A stretch of 45,120 nucleotides of DNA from Pirellula sp. (GCA_013822725.1 PNKX01000032.1:1-45120), one strand, 5' to 3'. Positions 35,393 to 43,927 are shown, numbered from the stretch's first letter. Notes: a model not told the origin generated them from the letters alone. Translations and numbers: made by a program.

Positions 35393-36226
35393 ATGAGCTT
35401 GGAAACTACAGGCGAATCGCAGCGAACCCACCATCGATATTCCGCCTACCTGCTCGCAGCCGGCGCCGTCACGACATCCGTCGATGACGTCCATGCGGAC
35501 GTGTTCTATTCCGGCCTGCAGGATATTGTCATTCAGCAAGGACTGGGGGCGTTAAACCTTAAAATCAATGACGATGACTACGAAGACATCGTTTTGCGGA
35601 ACTATGTTTTTTCGAACGGCAACTACCAAGGGGGCACCGTCCCATTCGCTCCTGGCGCCGTCTCCGGCTTTTCGATGAGCGGATTGAACTACGCCACGGC
35701 ATTGAACGCCGGCGAAGTGATCGACCAGTCGACGCTGGGAGGATTCGCGTTCTCGCTGGCGCTGGGCAATGCCAATCCCAATGCTCAGTTCAAAAACGCC
35801 ATTAACAAGTACATCGGATTCGCTTTTCCGATCGGGCCAACAGATCTCTACTACGCTTGGCTGCGCGTCTCCATCGACAATGCTGCCGGGATGTTCACTG
35901 TCCATGATTGGGCCTGGCAAAACCAAACAGGGGTCCCAATCGTGGCCGGCGCCGGGGGGCTAGGCGACTTCGACGTCAACGCCACGGTAGACGGCAACGA
36001 CTTCCTCGTCTGGCAGCGCAATTATGGCGTACCGCAAGGCTCGCCGCCCGGAACAGGATACGACGCGGACGATTTGGCGGACTGGAAGTCGGCCTTTGGA
36101 AACGCTCCGCCAGCAACCGCGGTCGCGCAGCCAGTTCCGGAACCGGGAGCATTGGGTTTCTTCGCTGCAGGCGCCGGCGGCGTCGAACTCTTGCGGCGTC
36201 GGCGAAAGTGCCGGCCATCAACGTGA
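35393..36226 (+). CDS. PEP-CTERM/dockerin protein, second tandem paralogue
   Basis: 277 aa from ATG 35393; a TTG 17 codons upstream is possible but less signal-like. The N-region HHRYSAYLLAAGAVTTSVDDVHA parallels the previous protein, as do FYSGLQDIVIQQG, NYVFSNGNYQGGTVPFAPGA, NPNAQFKNAINKYIGFAFP and YYAWLRVSIDNAAGMFTVHD. Here a dockerin-like pair (DFDVNATVDGNDFLVWQ, YDADDLADWKSAFG) is inserted before the PEP-CTERM (PVPEPGALGFFAAGAGG, LLRRRRK). The two genes evidently arose by duplication. The stop codon overlaps the GTG start of the phosphatase/TPR gene (GTGA, 36223-36226), so the two are probably translationally coupled. Confidence 0.91.
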   Translation: MSLETTGESQRTHHRYSAYLLAAGAVTTSVDDVHADVFYSGLQDIVIQQGLGALNLKINDDDYEDIVLRNYVFSNGNYQGGTVPFAPGAVSGFSMSGLNYATALNAGEVIDQSTLGGFAFSLALGNANPNAQFKNAINKYIGFAFPIGPTDLYYAWLRVSIDNAAGMFTVHDWAWQNQTGVPIVAGAGGLGDFDVNATVDGNDFLVWQRNYGVPQGSPPGTGYDADDLADWKSAFGNAPPATAVAQPVPEPGALGFFAAGAGGVELLRRRRKCRPST

Positions 36227-38223
36227 AGCCGACCGAACCGCAGCGAACTGACGCCTTGCCCAAACGGGTGCTGCTCGTCGGCTGGGACGCGGCCGATTGG
36301 CAGATGATCCAACCGCTCATCGAGCAGGGATTGATGCCGACGACCGCTGCGTTGATTGGCGTCGGCGCCTGGGGGAATCTGGCGACGACGCGGCCGATCT
36401 TGTCGCCCATGTTGTGGAACACGATCGCCACCGGCAAACGGCCGGCGCAACACGGCGTGCATGGGTTCACCGAACCGAGCCCCCACGGCAGCGGCGTCCG
36501 ACCTTCATCGAGCACCAGCCGCAAGTGCAAGGCGCTGTGGAACATTCTCACGCAGTGCGGGCTTCGTTCGAACGTCGTCGGCTGGTACGCCTCGCATCCG
36601 GCGGAACCGATCTCTGGGACGATGGTTTCGAACCAGTTTGAACATTTCACGGTAAATGACGGCGAGCCTTCGCCCGTGCCGCCGCTGAGCATTCATCCGG
36701 CGACAATGACGGAGGAACTTGCTGACATGCGGGTGCTTCCTGGCGAGATCGATGCGACGGCGATCTTGCCGTTTGTTCCCCATGCCGCCGAATTGCTCGG
36801 CAAGGCCCCCAATCGTCTCGGTAAGTTGCAGCACATGTTGGCGCAGACGGCGACGATCCATGCCGTTACGACTCGTTTGATGACGAGCACTGAATGGGAT
36901 CTCACGGCGATTTACTATGAAGGGATCGATCGCTTCGGCCACGAGTTCATGCACTGCCATCCGCCAAAAATGGAACAGGTGGAAGAAGAAGAGTTCGAGG
37001 CCTATCGGCACTGCATGACGGGCGTCTACCGATTTCACGACATGATGCTGCAGACGCTCGTCGAACTCGCCGGCGAGGAAACGGCGGTGATCGTGATGTC
37101 GGATCACGGATATTACAACGACCATTTGCGACCTGACCCTCGCGAAGGGAAATCGGGGCCGGTCGATTGGCATCGGCCGTTTGGGATCTTTGCGGCCAAG
37201 GGGCCGGGAATTCGTTCCGGCGCGCGACTTTACGGCGCGAGCATTCTCGACGTCACGCCGACAGTGCTTCATCTGCTCGGCTTGCCAGCCGCGCACGACA
37301 TGCCGGGGCGCGTGTTGGCCGAGATCATGAGCGAGTCGAGCCCCCGGGATCGAATTGAGTCGTGGGAAGAGATTGCCGGCGATTGCGGCATGCATCCGCC
37401 TGATATGCGGATCGATCCTATTGAGAACCGGCTGGTGCTCGATCGATTGGTAGCGCTGGGCTACTGCGATCCCCCCAGCGAGGACGTCGAAAAGTCGATT
37501 CGCGACACGATCGCGTGCAACCAATTCAACTTGGCTCAGTCGCTGGCTGACGCGCGCGACTTCCAGGGCGCCATCGACGTGCTCTCGCAGCTGGAAACGT
37601 CAGCTCGCCAAAGCGGTCCGGCGCAACTGCTCTCGGCAACTTGTTATCTAGGACTGGAAGATCGAGAGCAGGCTCGCTCCACGATCGAACGCCTGATCGC
37701 CGACGCGCCCGATGAACCGCGACTGCATATGATGTTGGGAACGTTGGAATTCGCTGACGGCAATGCCGAGGAGGCGCTGCGTCATCTCGATGTGGTGGAG
37801 GCCGCGGAGCCGCGGTTGCCCGGACTTCACAACAAGCTGGGCGAGGTCTATCTAGCCACGAAACGATTTGACAAAGCAGTGGCGGCGTTCAAGAAGGCGC
37901 TGTCCATCGATCCAGACAGCCCCGTCGCCTACGCCGGATTGGGACGAGCAAAACTTGAGCTGGGAGATCCTCAGGGAGCCCTCGACGACTCACTGATTGC
38001 GGCGGAGCTCGTTCATCACTTTCCACGCGTCCATTTTACGATTGGCAAGGCGCTCACGGCCTTGGGCGACGATGCTGGGGCGGTCGAAGCCCTTGAGCTG
38101 TGCGTGAAGCAGGCGCCGCGCTATGCAGACGCTCATGCGGCATTAGCCCAGGCGTACCGCAACCTGGGAAAGATGGACAAGGCCATGACGGCAGAGCTGC
38201 GGGCCCAGGGGACGCTCGCTTGA
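36223..38223 (+). CDS. alkaline-phosphatase-superfamily (phosphodiesterase-like) protein with TPR domain
   Basis: About 666 aa from GTG 36223, chosen for its 4-base overlap with the previous stop; GTG 36208 is an alternative. There is no signal peptide. Residues 8-370 match the type I phosphodiesterase/alkaline phosphatase fold: RVLLVGWDAADWQM (metal Asp), TRPILSPMLWNTIATGKRP (nucleophile region), YYEGIDRFGHEFMHCH near 233 (Asp and His ligands), VIVMSDHGYYNDH near 291 (Asp-His) and GLPAAHDMPGRVL (last His). The metal set looks complete. Residues about 420-660 are TPR repeats (LHNKLGEVYLATKRFDKAVA, AYAGLGRAKLELGDPQGAL). The substrate may be a nucleotide, phospholipid headgroup or glycan phosphate (unresolved). 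Coupling to a secreted PEP-CTERM protein is unusual. Confidence 0.92.
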   Translation: MKPTEPQRTDALPKRVLLVGWDAADWQMIQPLIEQGLMPTTAALIGVGAWGNLATTRPILSPMLWNTIATGKRPAQHGVHGFTEPSPHGSGVRPSSSTSRKCKALWNILTQCGLRSNVVGWYASHPAEPISGTMVSNQFEHFTVNDGEPSPVPPLSIHPATMTEELADMRVLPGEIDATAILPFVPHAAELLGKAPNRLGKLQHMLAQTATIHAVTTRLMTSTEWDLTAIYYEGIDRFGHEFMHCHPPKMEQVEEEEFEAYRHCMTGVYRFHDMMLQTLVELAGEETAVIVMSDHGYYNDHLRPDPREGKSGPVDWHRPFGIFAAKGPGIRSGARLYGASILDVTPTVLHLLGLPAAHDMPGRVLAEIMSESSPRDRIESWEEIAGDCGMHPPDMRIDPIENRLVLDRLVALGYCDPPSEDVEKSIRDTIACNQFNLAQSLADARDFQGAIDVLSQLETSARQSGPAQLLSATCYLGLEDREQARSTIERLIADAPDEPRLHMMLGTLEFADGNAEEALRHLDVVEAAEPRLPGLHNKLGEVYLATKRFDKAVAAFKKALSIDPDSPVAYAGLGRAKLELGDPQGALDDSLIAAELVHHFPRVHFTIGKALTALGDDAGAVEALELCVKQAPRYADAHAALAQAYRNLGKMDKAMTAELRAQGTLA

Positions 38224-38241
38224 TTTTAGGACTCGCGACCA

Positions 38242-38263
38242 CTAGCCTGTATCGGCTAGAGCC
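38242..38263. repeat. short hairpin repeat also present upstream of 28138
   Basis: CTAGCC (38242-38247) pairs with GGCTAG (38254-38259), with a 6-base loop. The 12-mer TCGGCTAGAGCC (38252-38263) occurs identically at 28089-28100, before another exported-protein gene. It may be a small dispersed planctomycete repeat or a shared regulatory site. Confidence 0.45.
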
Positions 38264-38337
38264 TAACCGCTCATGACGTTTCCGGCTCGGCGGACGCCGC
38301 AACGTTGATGACAAACTTCTTCAGCTTGAGGTATGAC

Positions 38338-39420
38338 ATGCCACTGGCTTCTTCGTCCGCATCAATGGCGCCGTCGTCTGAGAAGCGCGCGGCGTTCACG
38401 CTCGTCGAACTTCTGGTGGTGATTGCGATCATCGGAGTGCTGGTGGCGCTGCTGCTTCCTGCGGTGCAGGCGGCGCGCGAGTCGGCGCGGAGGAGCGCCT
38501 GCTCCAGCAACCTGCGACAGCTTGGCTTGGCGGCGCTTAATTACGAATCTGCCAACAAGGCGCTTCCCCCGGGCTACCTGGCCGGCAAGAACTTCATTAA
38601 GCCCGAGTCCGCCACCGATATTTCGGGCAATCATCAACTGACCGGCGTGTTCGTTTACTTGCTTCCCTACCTTGAAGCGGGCAACGTCCACAAGATGTTT
38701 TCCGAGCAGATAGAACTCGGCGTTGACGCCCGCGACCTTCCTTACTCGGACGCTTCGAAGCCGACGACGTGGGCTGCCGCGCAGGCGAGACTTTCAACGT
38801 TACTCTGCCCGAGCGGACCTGAGGGCGCTCCGCAATTGGCGATGCTCGATAAATCCTACGGCAAACTGAGCGGTGGATGGTTAATTGTTCAATCAGACGC
38901 TTGGCCGGCGACGACTCAGCTCGGCATTACTCACTATCTGGGGGTCACCGGCGTGTGGGGATCGACTGGTCAAGGAATTCAATATCCAGCCGGCAGTGGA
39001 AAAACAACTGACGACGTACTCATCGGACCGTTCACGGTGCGCTCGAAGACGCGATTGGGGCAAGTGAGCGACGGCACGTCGAAGACCATGTTGTTCGGAG
39101 AGGCGCCAGGCAATTCCGGAGTCAATATTCCCGACGAATTTAATGCTGGAACCTTCACCGGCTTCACGCAAGCCAATGCCTGGGCCGGGTGGGGGACGCT
39201 GCCGACGGCGATGGGATTGAATGTTTCGAAGGAGAACAAGAACGGCGCGATGTTCGATACCAAGTGGTCGTACTACGGCGCCCTCCACTCCGGGGACGTC
39301 GTTCAGTTCGCCTTTGTGGATGGCTCGGCGCGCCCGCTCAACAAGAACATCGACGACTCCTTGTTCCAATCGCTATCGACTATTCGCGGGGAAGAATTGA
39401 TCGACGAGGGCGCGCTTTAG
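38338..39420 (+). CDS. DUF1559 family prepilin-like protein
   Basis: 360 aa from ATG 38338, with GAGG at 38328-38331, 6 bases upstream; the frame opens 11 codons earlier. A type IV prepilin N-terminus is clear: the basic leader ends KRAA, then FTLVELLVVIAIIGVLVALL. The predicted prepilin-peptidase cut falls before F20, and the Glu at +5 is present. This is followed by AVQAARESARRSACSSNLRQLG, the DUF1559 signature. Near the C-terminus HSGDVVQFAFVDGSARPL corresponds to the H-X9-DG motif, here with ten residues between His and Asp-Gly. The family is massively expanded in planctomycetes and thought to build pseudopilus-like or surface structures (inference). Two small lipoprotein genes follow, a common arrangement. 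Confidence 0.95.
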   Translation: MPLASSSASMAPSSEKRAAFTLVELLVVIAIIGVLVALLLPAVQAARESARRSACSSNLRQLGLAALNYESANKALPPGYLAGKNFIKPESATDISGNHQLTGVFVYLLPYLEAGNVHKMFSEQIELGVDARDLPYSDASKPTTWAAAQARLSTLLCPSGPEGAPQLAMLDKSYGKLSGGWLIVQSDAWPATTQLGITHYLGVTGVWGSTGQGIQYPAGSGKTTDDVLIGPFTVRSKTRLGQVSDGTSKTMLFGEAPGNSGVNIPDEFNAGTFTGFTQANAWAGWGTLPTAMGLNVSKENKNGAMFDTKWSYYGALHSGDVVQFAFVDGSARPLNKNIDDSLFQSLSTIRGEELIDEGAL

Positions 39421-39472
39421 TAGACAAGCGCTTGTTCGTCACTAAACATCGATCAGGTTGACTCTCGTCCCC

Positions 39473-39673
39473 ATGAAAAGAAAGCCGATTTATTCGATCA
39501 TGCAGCGTACCTTCGCGTGGGCGCTGTTGTCGCTTGCGGGGTGCGGCGGGTCGGAGCCCAAAGTGCAACTGCCCGACAACCCGACGCCCGTTCCTCGCCC
39601 TGAGGATCGCTTGAAGCCGCTGGGTGCGCCTGCGCCTCAACCGCTGCCAGCGTCGCCATCGACGATAGAATAG
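39473..39673 (+). CDS. small lipoprotein, function unknown
   Basis: 66 aa from ATG 39473 (ATG 39458 is five codons earlier). The N-terminus MKRKPIYSIMQRTFAWALLSLAGCGG has basic residues, a hydrophobic run and a lipobox (SLAGC), so it should be lipid-modified. The rest is a Pro-rich tail (PDNPTPVPRPEDRLKPLG) with no domain. It begins 52 bp after the DUF1559 stop and is probably co-transcribed. Confidence 0.7.
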   Translation: MKRKPIYSIMQRTFAWALLSLAGCGGSEPKVQLPDNPTPVPRPEDRLKPLGAPAPQPLPASPSTIE

Positions 39674-39972
39674 GCGCTACCAACGTTGGCAGACTCAGCG
39701 GGCGGATCGCGGGATGATTGAATCGCCCTCCGATCTTCTACGCTTGGGCTGGCCGTCATGAGTGACGTTGCGCATCGCGTTGATGCCGGCGAGAGTTGCA
39801 AAAATGCTAGCGCCTGCATTGCATCATTTGTCATAGGTTCTGGAGTTTCTTCGCGTTTGCTGGTATGTTGAAGCCCAGTGGCTGCGGCCACTCCCGCCAT
39901 TCGGACCGTCCGCTCCGTCCGGACGTTCCTCCCGCCTTCGCTTCACTTGCGACCCTTCCCCAGGAGTAAGTC
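39674..39972. other. intergenic spacer
   Basis: No gene seen. The stretch about 39800-39880 is AT-richer and probably holds the promoter of the lipoprotein gene at 39973. A GC-rich segment just before the gene contains short imperfect inverted repeats (GTGGCTGCGGCCAC near 39880). Confidence 0.4.
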
Positions 39973-40257
39973 ATGCGCGCCCGCCGTCTCGCCATTGCCG
40001 TTTCGTGCTGCGCCCTGACATGCGGCTGCAGCGACCAATCAGTCGAACGCCCAGCCTCGGCGGCCGCGGTTCAAAAAAAGATCGTCGCATCTCCTGTCGT
40101 CGTCAAGACGCCGAAGCGGGCGGCAACGAGCGAAGTAGCGACGGGTCTGGATTTCAGTGCGACGGCCGACGGACCGCTGGACGTCAACAGTCTCAACCCT
40201 GTGAAGATGAGCACGAACACGACGACCGGGTCACGCTTCAATCCGTTTGCCAAATAA
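39973..40257 (+). CDS. small lipoprotein, function unknown
   Basis: 94 aa. ATG 39973 is preceded by AGGAG (39962-39966) at 6 bases. The signal MRARRLAIAVSCCALTCGCSD carries a lipobox ending at Cys19 (TCGC). The mature part is short, polar and rich in Thr/Ser/Val (SPVVVKTPKRAATSEVATG) with no recognised domain and a C-terminal NPFAK. It probably sits in the inner face of the outer membrane or the periplasm. It may work with the upstream DUF1559 protein (context only). Confidence 0.8.
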   Translation: MRARRLAIAVSCCALTCGCSDQSVERPASAAAVQKKIVASPVVVKTPKRAATSEVATGLDFSATADGPLDVNSLNPVKMSTNTTTGSRFNPFAK

Positions 40258-40757
40258 TCGCCCTCACGAATGAGCCTCGGCGTCGGTGCATCGTTGCGTC
40301 GTCAGTTAGCGGCGAGCAGGTTTGCCTCCGCGGCGTTGAGGGCGAAAGGATCGGCGGCGGTGAGCGGTTTCGCGTGCGCCGACTTCAGTTCGCCGAAAAG
40401 ATGCGAGCATTCGCACTCAGTGACCGGGTCCCAATGATCGAAGAAGAGCATGCCGCCCGCAGCGAAGCGGAAAAAATGTCGCGGCGGTTCGTCGTCGCCG
40501 GCGATTGGTCGCGTGCGGAATGTCGGCAGTCGATGCGAACGAATGGGCGAGCCGCCCGCCGGCTAGCGCTGTGGATCCGGCGCGCCAACGACGCTTTCGC
40601 AGCGGCCTGGGGACCTAGCAAGACGGCGCAGAGTAGCCCCGTTTTCGTTGAAGAGGCTTCGAGGGCAAAACGTCTCGTGGCGACTTAGATTTGACGGAGC
40701 GGGAAATCGATGTGGAAATCGCGGTGCGGGGATCGTGAGTCCATGGCGTCTCCTGAG

Positions 40758-40795
40758 CGCTCCCTCCCCGCGCACAGTGGCGGGGAGAGGGAGCG
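40758..40795. repeat. GC-rich hairpin repeat
   Basis: CGCTCCCTCCCCGC (40758-40771) pairs with GCGGGGAGAGGGAGCG (40780-40795) apart from a 2-base bulge. The sequence belongs to the same CTCCCCGC-type family as the element at 307-343. There is no T-run, so it is better read as a dispersed repeat than as a terminator. Confidence 0.55.
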
Positions 40796-41010
40796 AGGTT
40801 TAAGAGGCGAGAAATCGCTCGACGATCGTGCGTGAGCGAACGCGTTGACGTGGCCTATGCGCGGCAGTCGGGCTGGAGCTGGTCATCGTCGCGCTCACTG
40901 AGCCACTTACCGTGCGTTCCTTAATATTCGAGGGTATGGTGCTGAAGCTGACGGTGTATGTGCCGGCCAGGTTGATTGCCGCTCTTTGCAAGATCGTCGG
41001 CGGCGAGCCG

Positions 41011-41061
41011 TTAGACCAATTCGCATCGGTCTCCCGGAGGCCACCGGCGGAGTTGGTCTAA
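41011..41061. repeat. 9-bp inverted repeat
   Basis: TTAGACCAA (41011-41019) and TTGGTCTAA (41053-41061) are exact reverse complements with 33 bases between them; pairing continues for two of the next three bases inward. It lies about 200 bp before the amidohydrolase gene and could be an operator or the edges of a small insertion. Confidence 0.45.
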
Positions 41062-41296
41062 GGATTTTGGCCAAGAGCGGCGTTGCCCGATCTGAAGCAT
41101 CCCGCGATGACGGCCGATAGTGCCGCGCGGACGAGCCACGAATTGCGTTCCATCATGTTGTCAGCTCCTGGAACACGTGGAAGAGGATCCAGGTCTCAAT
41201 CGAGGAGAAGCTTTCTCAACTACAGCAAGTTTGACTCACCTTCGCGGGGAACTTAAAGTGACCGCTTCCATCACGCTCTTCTCGGTGCGCCAGACG

Positions 41297-42559
41297 ATGA
41301 ATGTCTCCCTTCGCGAGTTCGTCGATCAACTTTCCATAGCCGACGTGCACGAGCATCACCTGCCCGAGGTGATTCATCAACGCGACGTCAATCTGCTGCA
41401 ACTGCTGCAACAGAGTTACGCCGGCTGGGCGCTTTCCCGCCCCTACTGCCTCCCGTCAGAATCCCGCGACGCTGACCCGATGCTCGCCGGCGTCGGCCAG
41501 ACGACCTGGGAATCGCTCACGCCGTTCTTGGACGATAGCGGCTCTAACTTTTTTGTCCGGAACATCGTTCGCGCCGTTCTGGAGCTGCATGGCGACGGCG
41601 CGGCGGAGATCACGCGCGACAATTGGCAAGAGATCGACGCCAGCGTGCAAGCGGCCCATCGTCGGCCTGAGTGGCAGCGCGAAGTCTTGAACCGCGCGCG
41701 GGTGACGTCGGTTATCACCGACGCCTACAACGATCCACTGCTGGATCCTCGACCGACGTTAGGCGACAACTATCGCTCCGTGATGCGTATCAATTCATTC
41801 GCGTTGGGCTGGCATCCAAATTCGCACGATCACAATGACAACCGCGCCCACGAGGCCCTAGCCCGCGTCGGACTACGCGCAGAGTCTTTTGACGAGTACC
41901 TGACCGCGCTCGATGAATTGGTGGCGGGCATGGCGGCGCGGGGGCAGGTGGCGCTCAAGAACGCCCTCGCCTACGATCGTGACGTCAATTTCGATGAACC
42001 GAATGAGGCGTTAGCTCGCGCCGCCTGGGGCCAAGAGGCGCCATCGGCGGCGGAGCGAAAGGCGTTCAGCGACTTCATCGTCGACCGCCTCTGCCAGATT
42101 GCCGCTGAACATGATCTGCCGGTGCAGGTACATTTGGGGACCGGAATCATTCGCGGCTCGCACCCGCTCGGCATTGCCGGGTTGGTAGAACGTCATCCGC
42201 GCACCCGCTTCCTGCTGATGCACTTGGCTTATCCCTGGAGCCGCGAGCTCTTGGCGATGGCGTTCGTCTACCGCAACATTTGGCTCGATCTCACCTGGTC
42301 GTTCCTCCTGAGCCCGTCGCACTTCAAACTCGCTCTCCACGAAGCGATTGAGGTGCTGCCCAACGAATCCCGCATGATGGTGGGAGGCGACAACTGGCAC
42401 GTCGAGGAAACGTACGGCACCATGCAGACAGTTCGCAGACTGATTACGGAGACGTTGGAGGAAAAGGTGGCCGGCGATTACTTCGGTCCCGACGCGGCGC
42501 GTCGATTGGCGCGCCGCATCCTGCACGACAACGCCCGCGACTTTTTTCGATATCCCTAG
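41297..42559 (+). CDS. amidohydrolase superfamily protein (metal-dependent, TIM barrel)
   Basis: 420 aa from ATG 41297, which puts the first metal motif at the position usual for the family. GTG 41258 with GGGGA upstream is a good alternative. IADVHEHHLPEV carries the DxHxH metal pair (H18, H20). ALKNALAYDRDV holds a Lys in the place of the carboxylated lysine. LPVQVHLGTGIIRGSHPL and RTRFLLMHLAYP give later His ligands, and MMVGGDNWHVEE gives the last Asp. It resembles PF04909-type hydrolases and uronate-isomerase-like enzymes. Cytoplasmic; substrate unknown. Monocistronic between two gene-poor stretches. Confidence 0.88.
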   Translation: MNVSLREFVDQLSIADVHEHHLPEVIHQRDVNLLQLLQQSYAGWALSRPYCLPSESRDADPMLAGVGQTTWESLTPFLDDSGSNFFVRNIVRAVLELHGDGAAEITRDNWQEIDASVQAAHRRPEWQREVLNRARVTSVITDAYNDPLLDPRPTLGDNYRSVMRINSFALGWHPNSHDHNDNRAHEALARVGLRAESFDEYLTALDELVAGMAARGQVALKNALAYDRDVNFDEPNEALARAAWGQEAPSAAERKAFSDFIVDRLCQIAAEHDLPVQVHLGTGIIRGSHPLGIAGLVERHPRTRFLLMHLAYPWSRELLAMAFVYRNIWLDLTWSFLLSPSHFKLALHEAIEVLPNESRMMVGGDNWHVEETYGTMQTVRRLITETLEEKVAGDYFGPDAARRLARRILHDNARDFFRYP

Positions 42560-42702
42560 CTAGCCCCGTCACTGCTGGTACTGGGTCGTGAAACGCTGCG
42601 AGCTATTCTCCGTTTGCTCGCGGCCGCGTAACAGCGTCAATCGCTGACGGCAAACTTACCGACAGATTTCGGTCAGCAAGGATAAAGTGGCGGTGGCCGA
42701 AA

Positions 42703-42743
42703 TCGCCCCTCCCGAAGCTAACCACAGAATCCGGGAGGGGCGA
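42703..42743 (-). terminator. hairpin terminator of the 42753 PEP-CTERM gene
   Basis: TCGCCCCTCCCG (42703-42714) and CGGGAGGGGCGA (42732-42743) are perfect 12-bp complements with a 17-base loop. The hairpin begins 9 bp past the stop of the minus-strand gene. On that strand it is followed by a weak TTTCGG, so it probably acts as a terminator, possibly bidirectional with the amidohydrolase gene. Confidence 0.6.
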
Positions 42744-42752
42744 GGCCGATCG

Positions 42753-43562
42753 TCAAGCAGTTTTCCTTCCGCGGCGCGCTGCAATGCAAGCCGTGACGCC
42801 TGCCAACAAGATTGCAGAGGCGGGCTCAGGAACCGGCGTCACGTCGGCATAAGTCGCGCCAATGCGTAGTGAGTCGTAGCCTACGCCGCCGGGCCCCGTG
42901 AGGCTAACCATGTTCAAAAAGTTCACGTTCAAGTTAATCAAACTCGCGCTCGGCGTCGCAGGTTCGGGTGCGCCCGGTTGAGGGTTGAGGTACAAGTACG
43001 TTGGATCAACTCCCTCAGTGAAATCAATTCGAATGACTCCGAAGAACGTCTGGCCGATTGCAGCCTTCACGTTCGTGGCTGAGCGCTCGAAGCCAACTTC
43101 CAGGCCGATTTCATCGCCAAACGAGCTCATTCCAAATACGACGTCAGTAGAGCCGCGGAGGACGAGTGCAAACCATCCGTTGAACGCGCCTTGGTGAAAA
43201 ATACCTTGTGGCTGAATCAGAACGCTAATGTAAGCGGACGTTCCTTCGACGCCGAGAGGCGTGGTGAGAATGCGGTCAATTCCGCGATTTTCGCCGTAAG
43301 CTACCGCTGTGACGCTATTGCCTAACTGTGGTTGTGGAGCCAGTGGAGAGGCAAGATTCCCGGCTCCAATGTTGTATGAAGTGTTCCCAGTCCAGGAGTT
43401 GGCGAAGCCGAAGCTGCCTCCGCCGCCATTTCCGTTGAGGTCGCTGCCAATTGGCGAGTAGTTAAAGTCGTCGTAGGCGACGAGAGCAGCACGGACGTCA
43501 TTGGATAGCGAAATCGCCAACAGGCAGACGAGGCCGGCAAAACGAACGTGAGTAGCAATCAT
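42753..43562 (-). CDS. PEP-CTERM sorting domain protein
   Basis: 269 aa. ATG 43562 has GGAG about 8 bases upstream. The signal peptide is FAGLVCLLAISLSNDVRAA. The mature part (YDDFNYSPIGSDLNGNGGGG, FGFANSWTGN, TPLGVEGTSAYISVLIQPQG, WFALVLRGSTDVVFGMSSFG, GVIRIDFTEGVDPTYLYLNP) is a jelly-roll/LamG-like beta domain common in secreted planctomycete proteins. It ends with PVPEPASAILLAGVTACIAARRGRK, a PEP-CTERM. There is no dockerin. It is transcribed alone and ends at a strong hairpin (42703-42743). Confidence 0.93.
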   Translation of the reverse strand: MIATHVRFAGLVCLLAISLSNDVRAALVAYDDFNYSPIGSDLNGNGGGGSFGFANSWTGNTSYNIGAGNLASPLAPQPQLGNSVTAVAYGENRGIDRILTTPLGVEGTSAYISVLIQPQGIFHQGAFNGWFALVLRGSTDVVFGMSSFGDEIGLEVGFERSATNVKAAIGQTFFGVIRIDFTEGVDPTYLYLNPQPGAPEPATPSASLINLNVNFLNMVSLTGPGGVGYDSLRIGATYADVTPVPEPASAILLAGVTACIAARRGRKTA

Positions 43563-43927
43563 TAGTCAGCTCCGCGAAAGAGGCGTCGGGAAATCCTTAC
43601 GGCGAGTCTAGAATGGGCGGCCGAAAGTTACGCCACCAGTATATCCTTCGCCGAAAAGAGGCGTGAGGATCCCGAAGGATCCGCATTCCCACGGCGGGAC
43701 GCTGCTCACGCGACGCGGGCAAAGGTCAAGATGTCAAAGATCGCATGGCCCGGGCCCGCCTTGTACAATAGCCGGTTTCGATCGCCGGATTCAGCTTGCT
43801 ACATCGTTCCGCAGAATCGCCCAATTCGTACCGCTCAGTCGGCAGTTCATCGTCAAACCCCACTGCCAGCGCCGTCCGCGGCTCGCACACCTGCCACGCC
43901 GAGTCAACTATCTTCCGGAGGTAGAGC
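43563..43927. other. intergenic spacer
   Basis: The 365-bp divergent region between the PEP-CTERM gene (-) and the cyanophycinase-like gene (+) has no gene. TACAAT near 43764 in the sequence TTGTACAATAG could serve as a -10 for the plus-strand gene, but no clear -35 is present. Confidence 0.4.

Larger units (their letters stand above)
40258..41296. other. long region without a convincing gene
   Basis: About 1.04 kb. The longest frames on both strands here are open because the DNA is GC-rich; they lack good starts and family resemblance. A minus-strand frame at 40302-40451 (MLFFDHWDPVTECECSHLFG) looks slightly protein-like but has no Shine-Dalgarno and no upstream support. Two hairpins are present (40758-40795, 41011-41061). 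Decayed gene material is possible. Confidence 0.5.

Noticed and set aside
40005..40688. 227-codon plus-strand frame overlapping the small lipoprotein
   Set aside because: It overlaps the lipoprotein gene, which has a good Shine-Dalgarno and lipobox; the remainder is Arg/Ala-rich without recognisable features.
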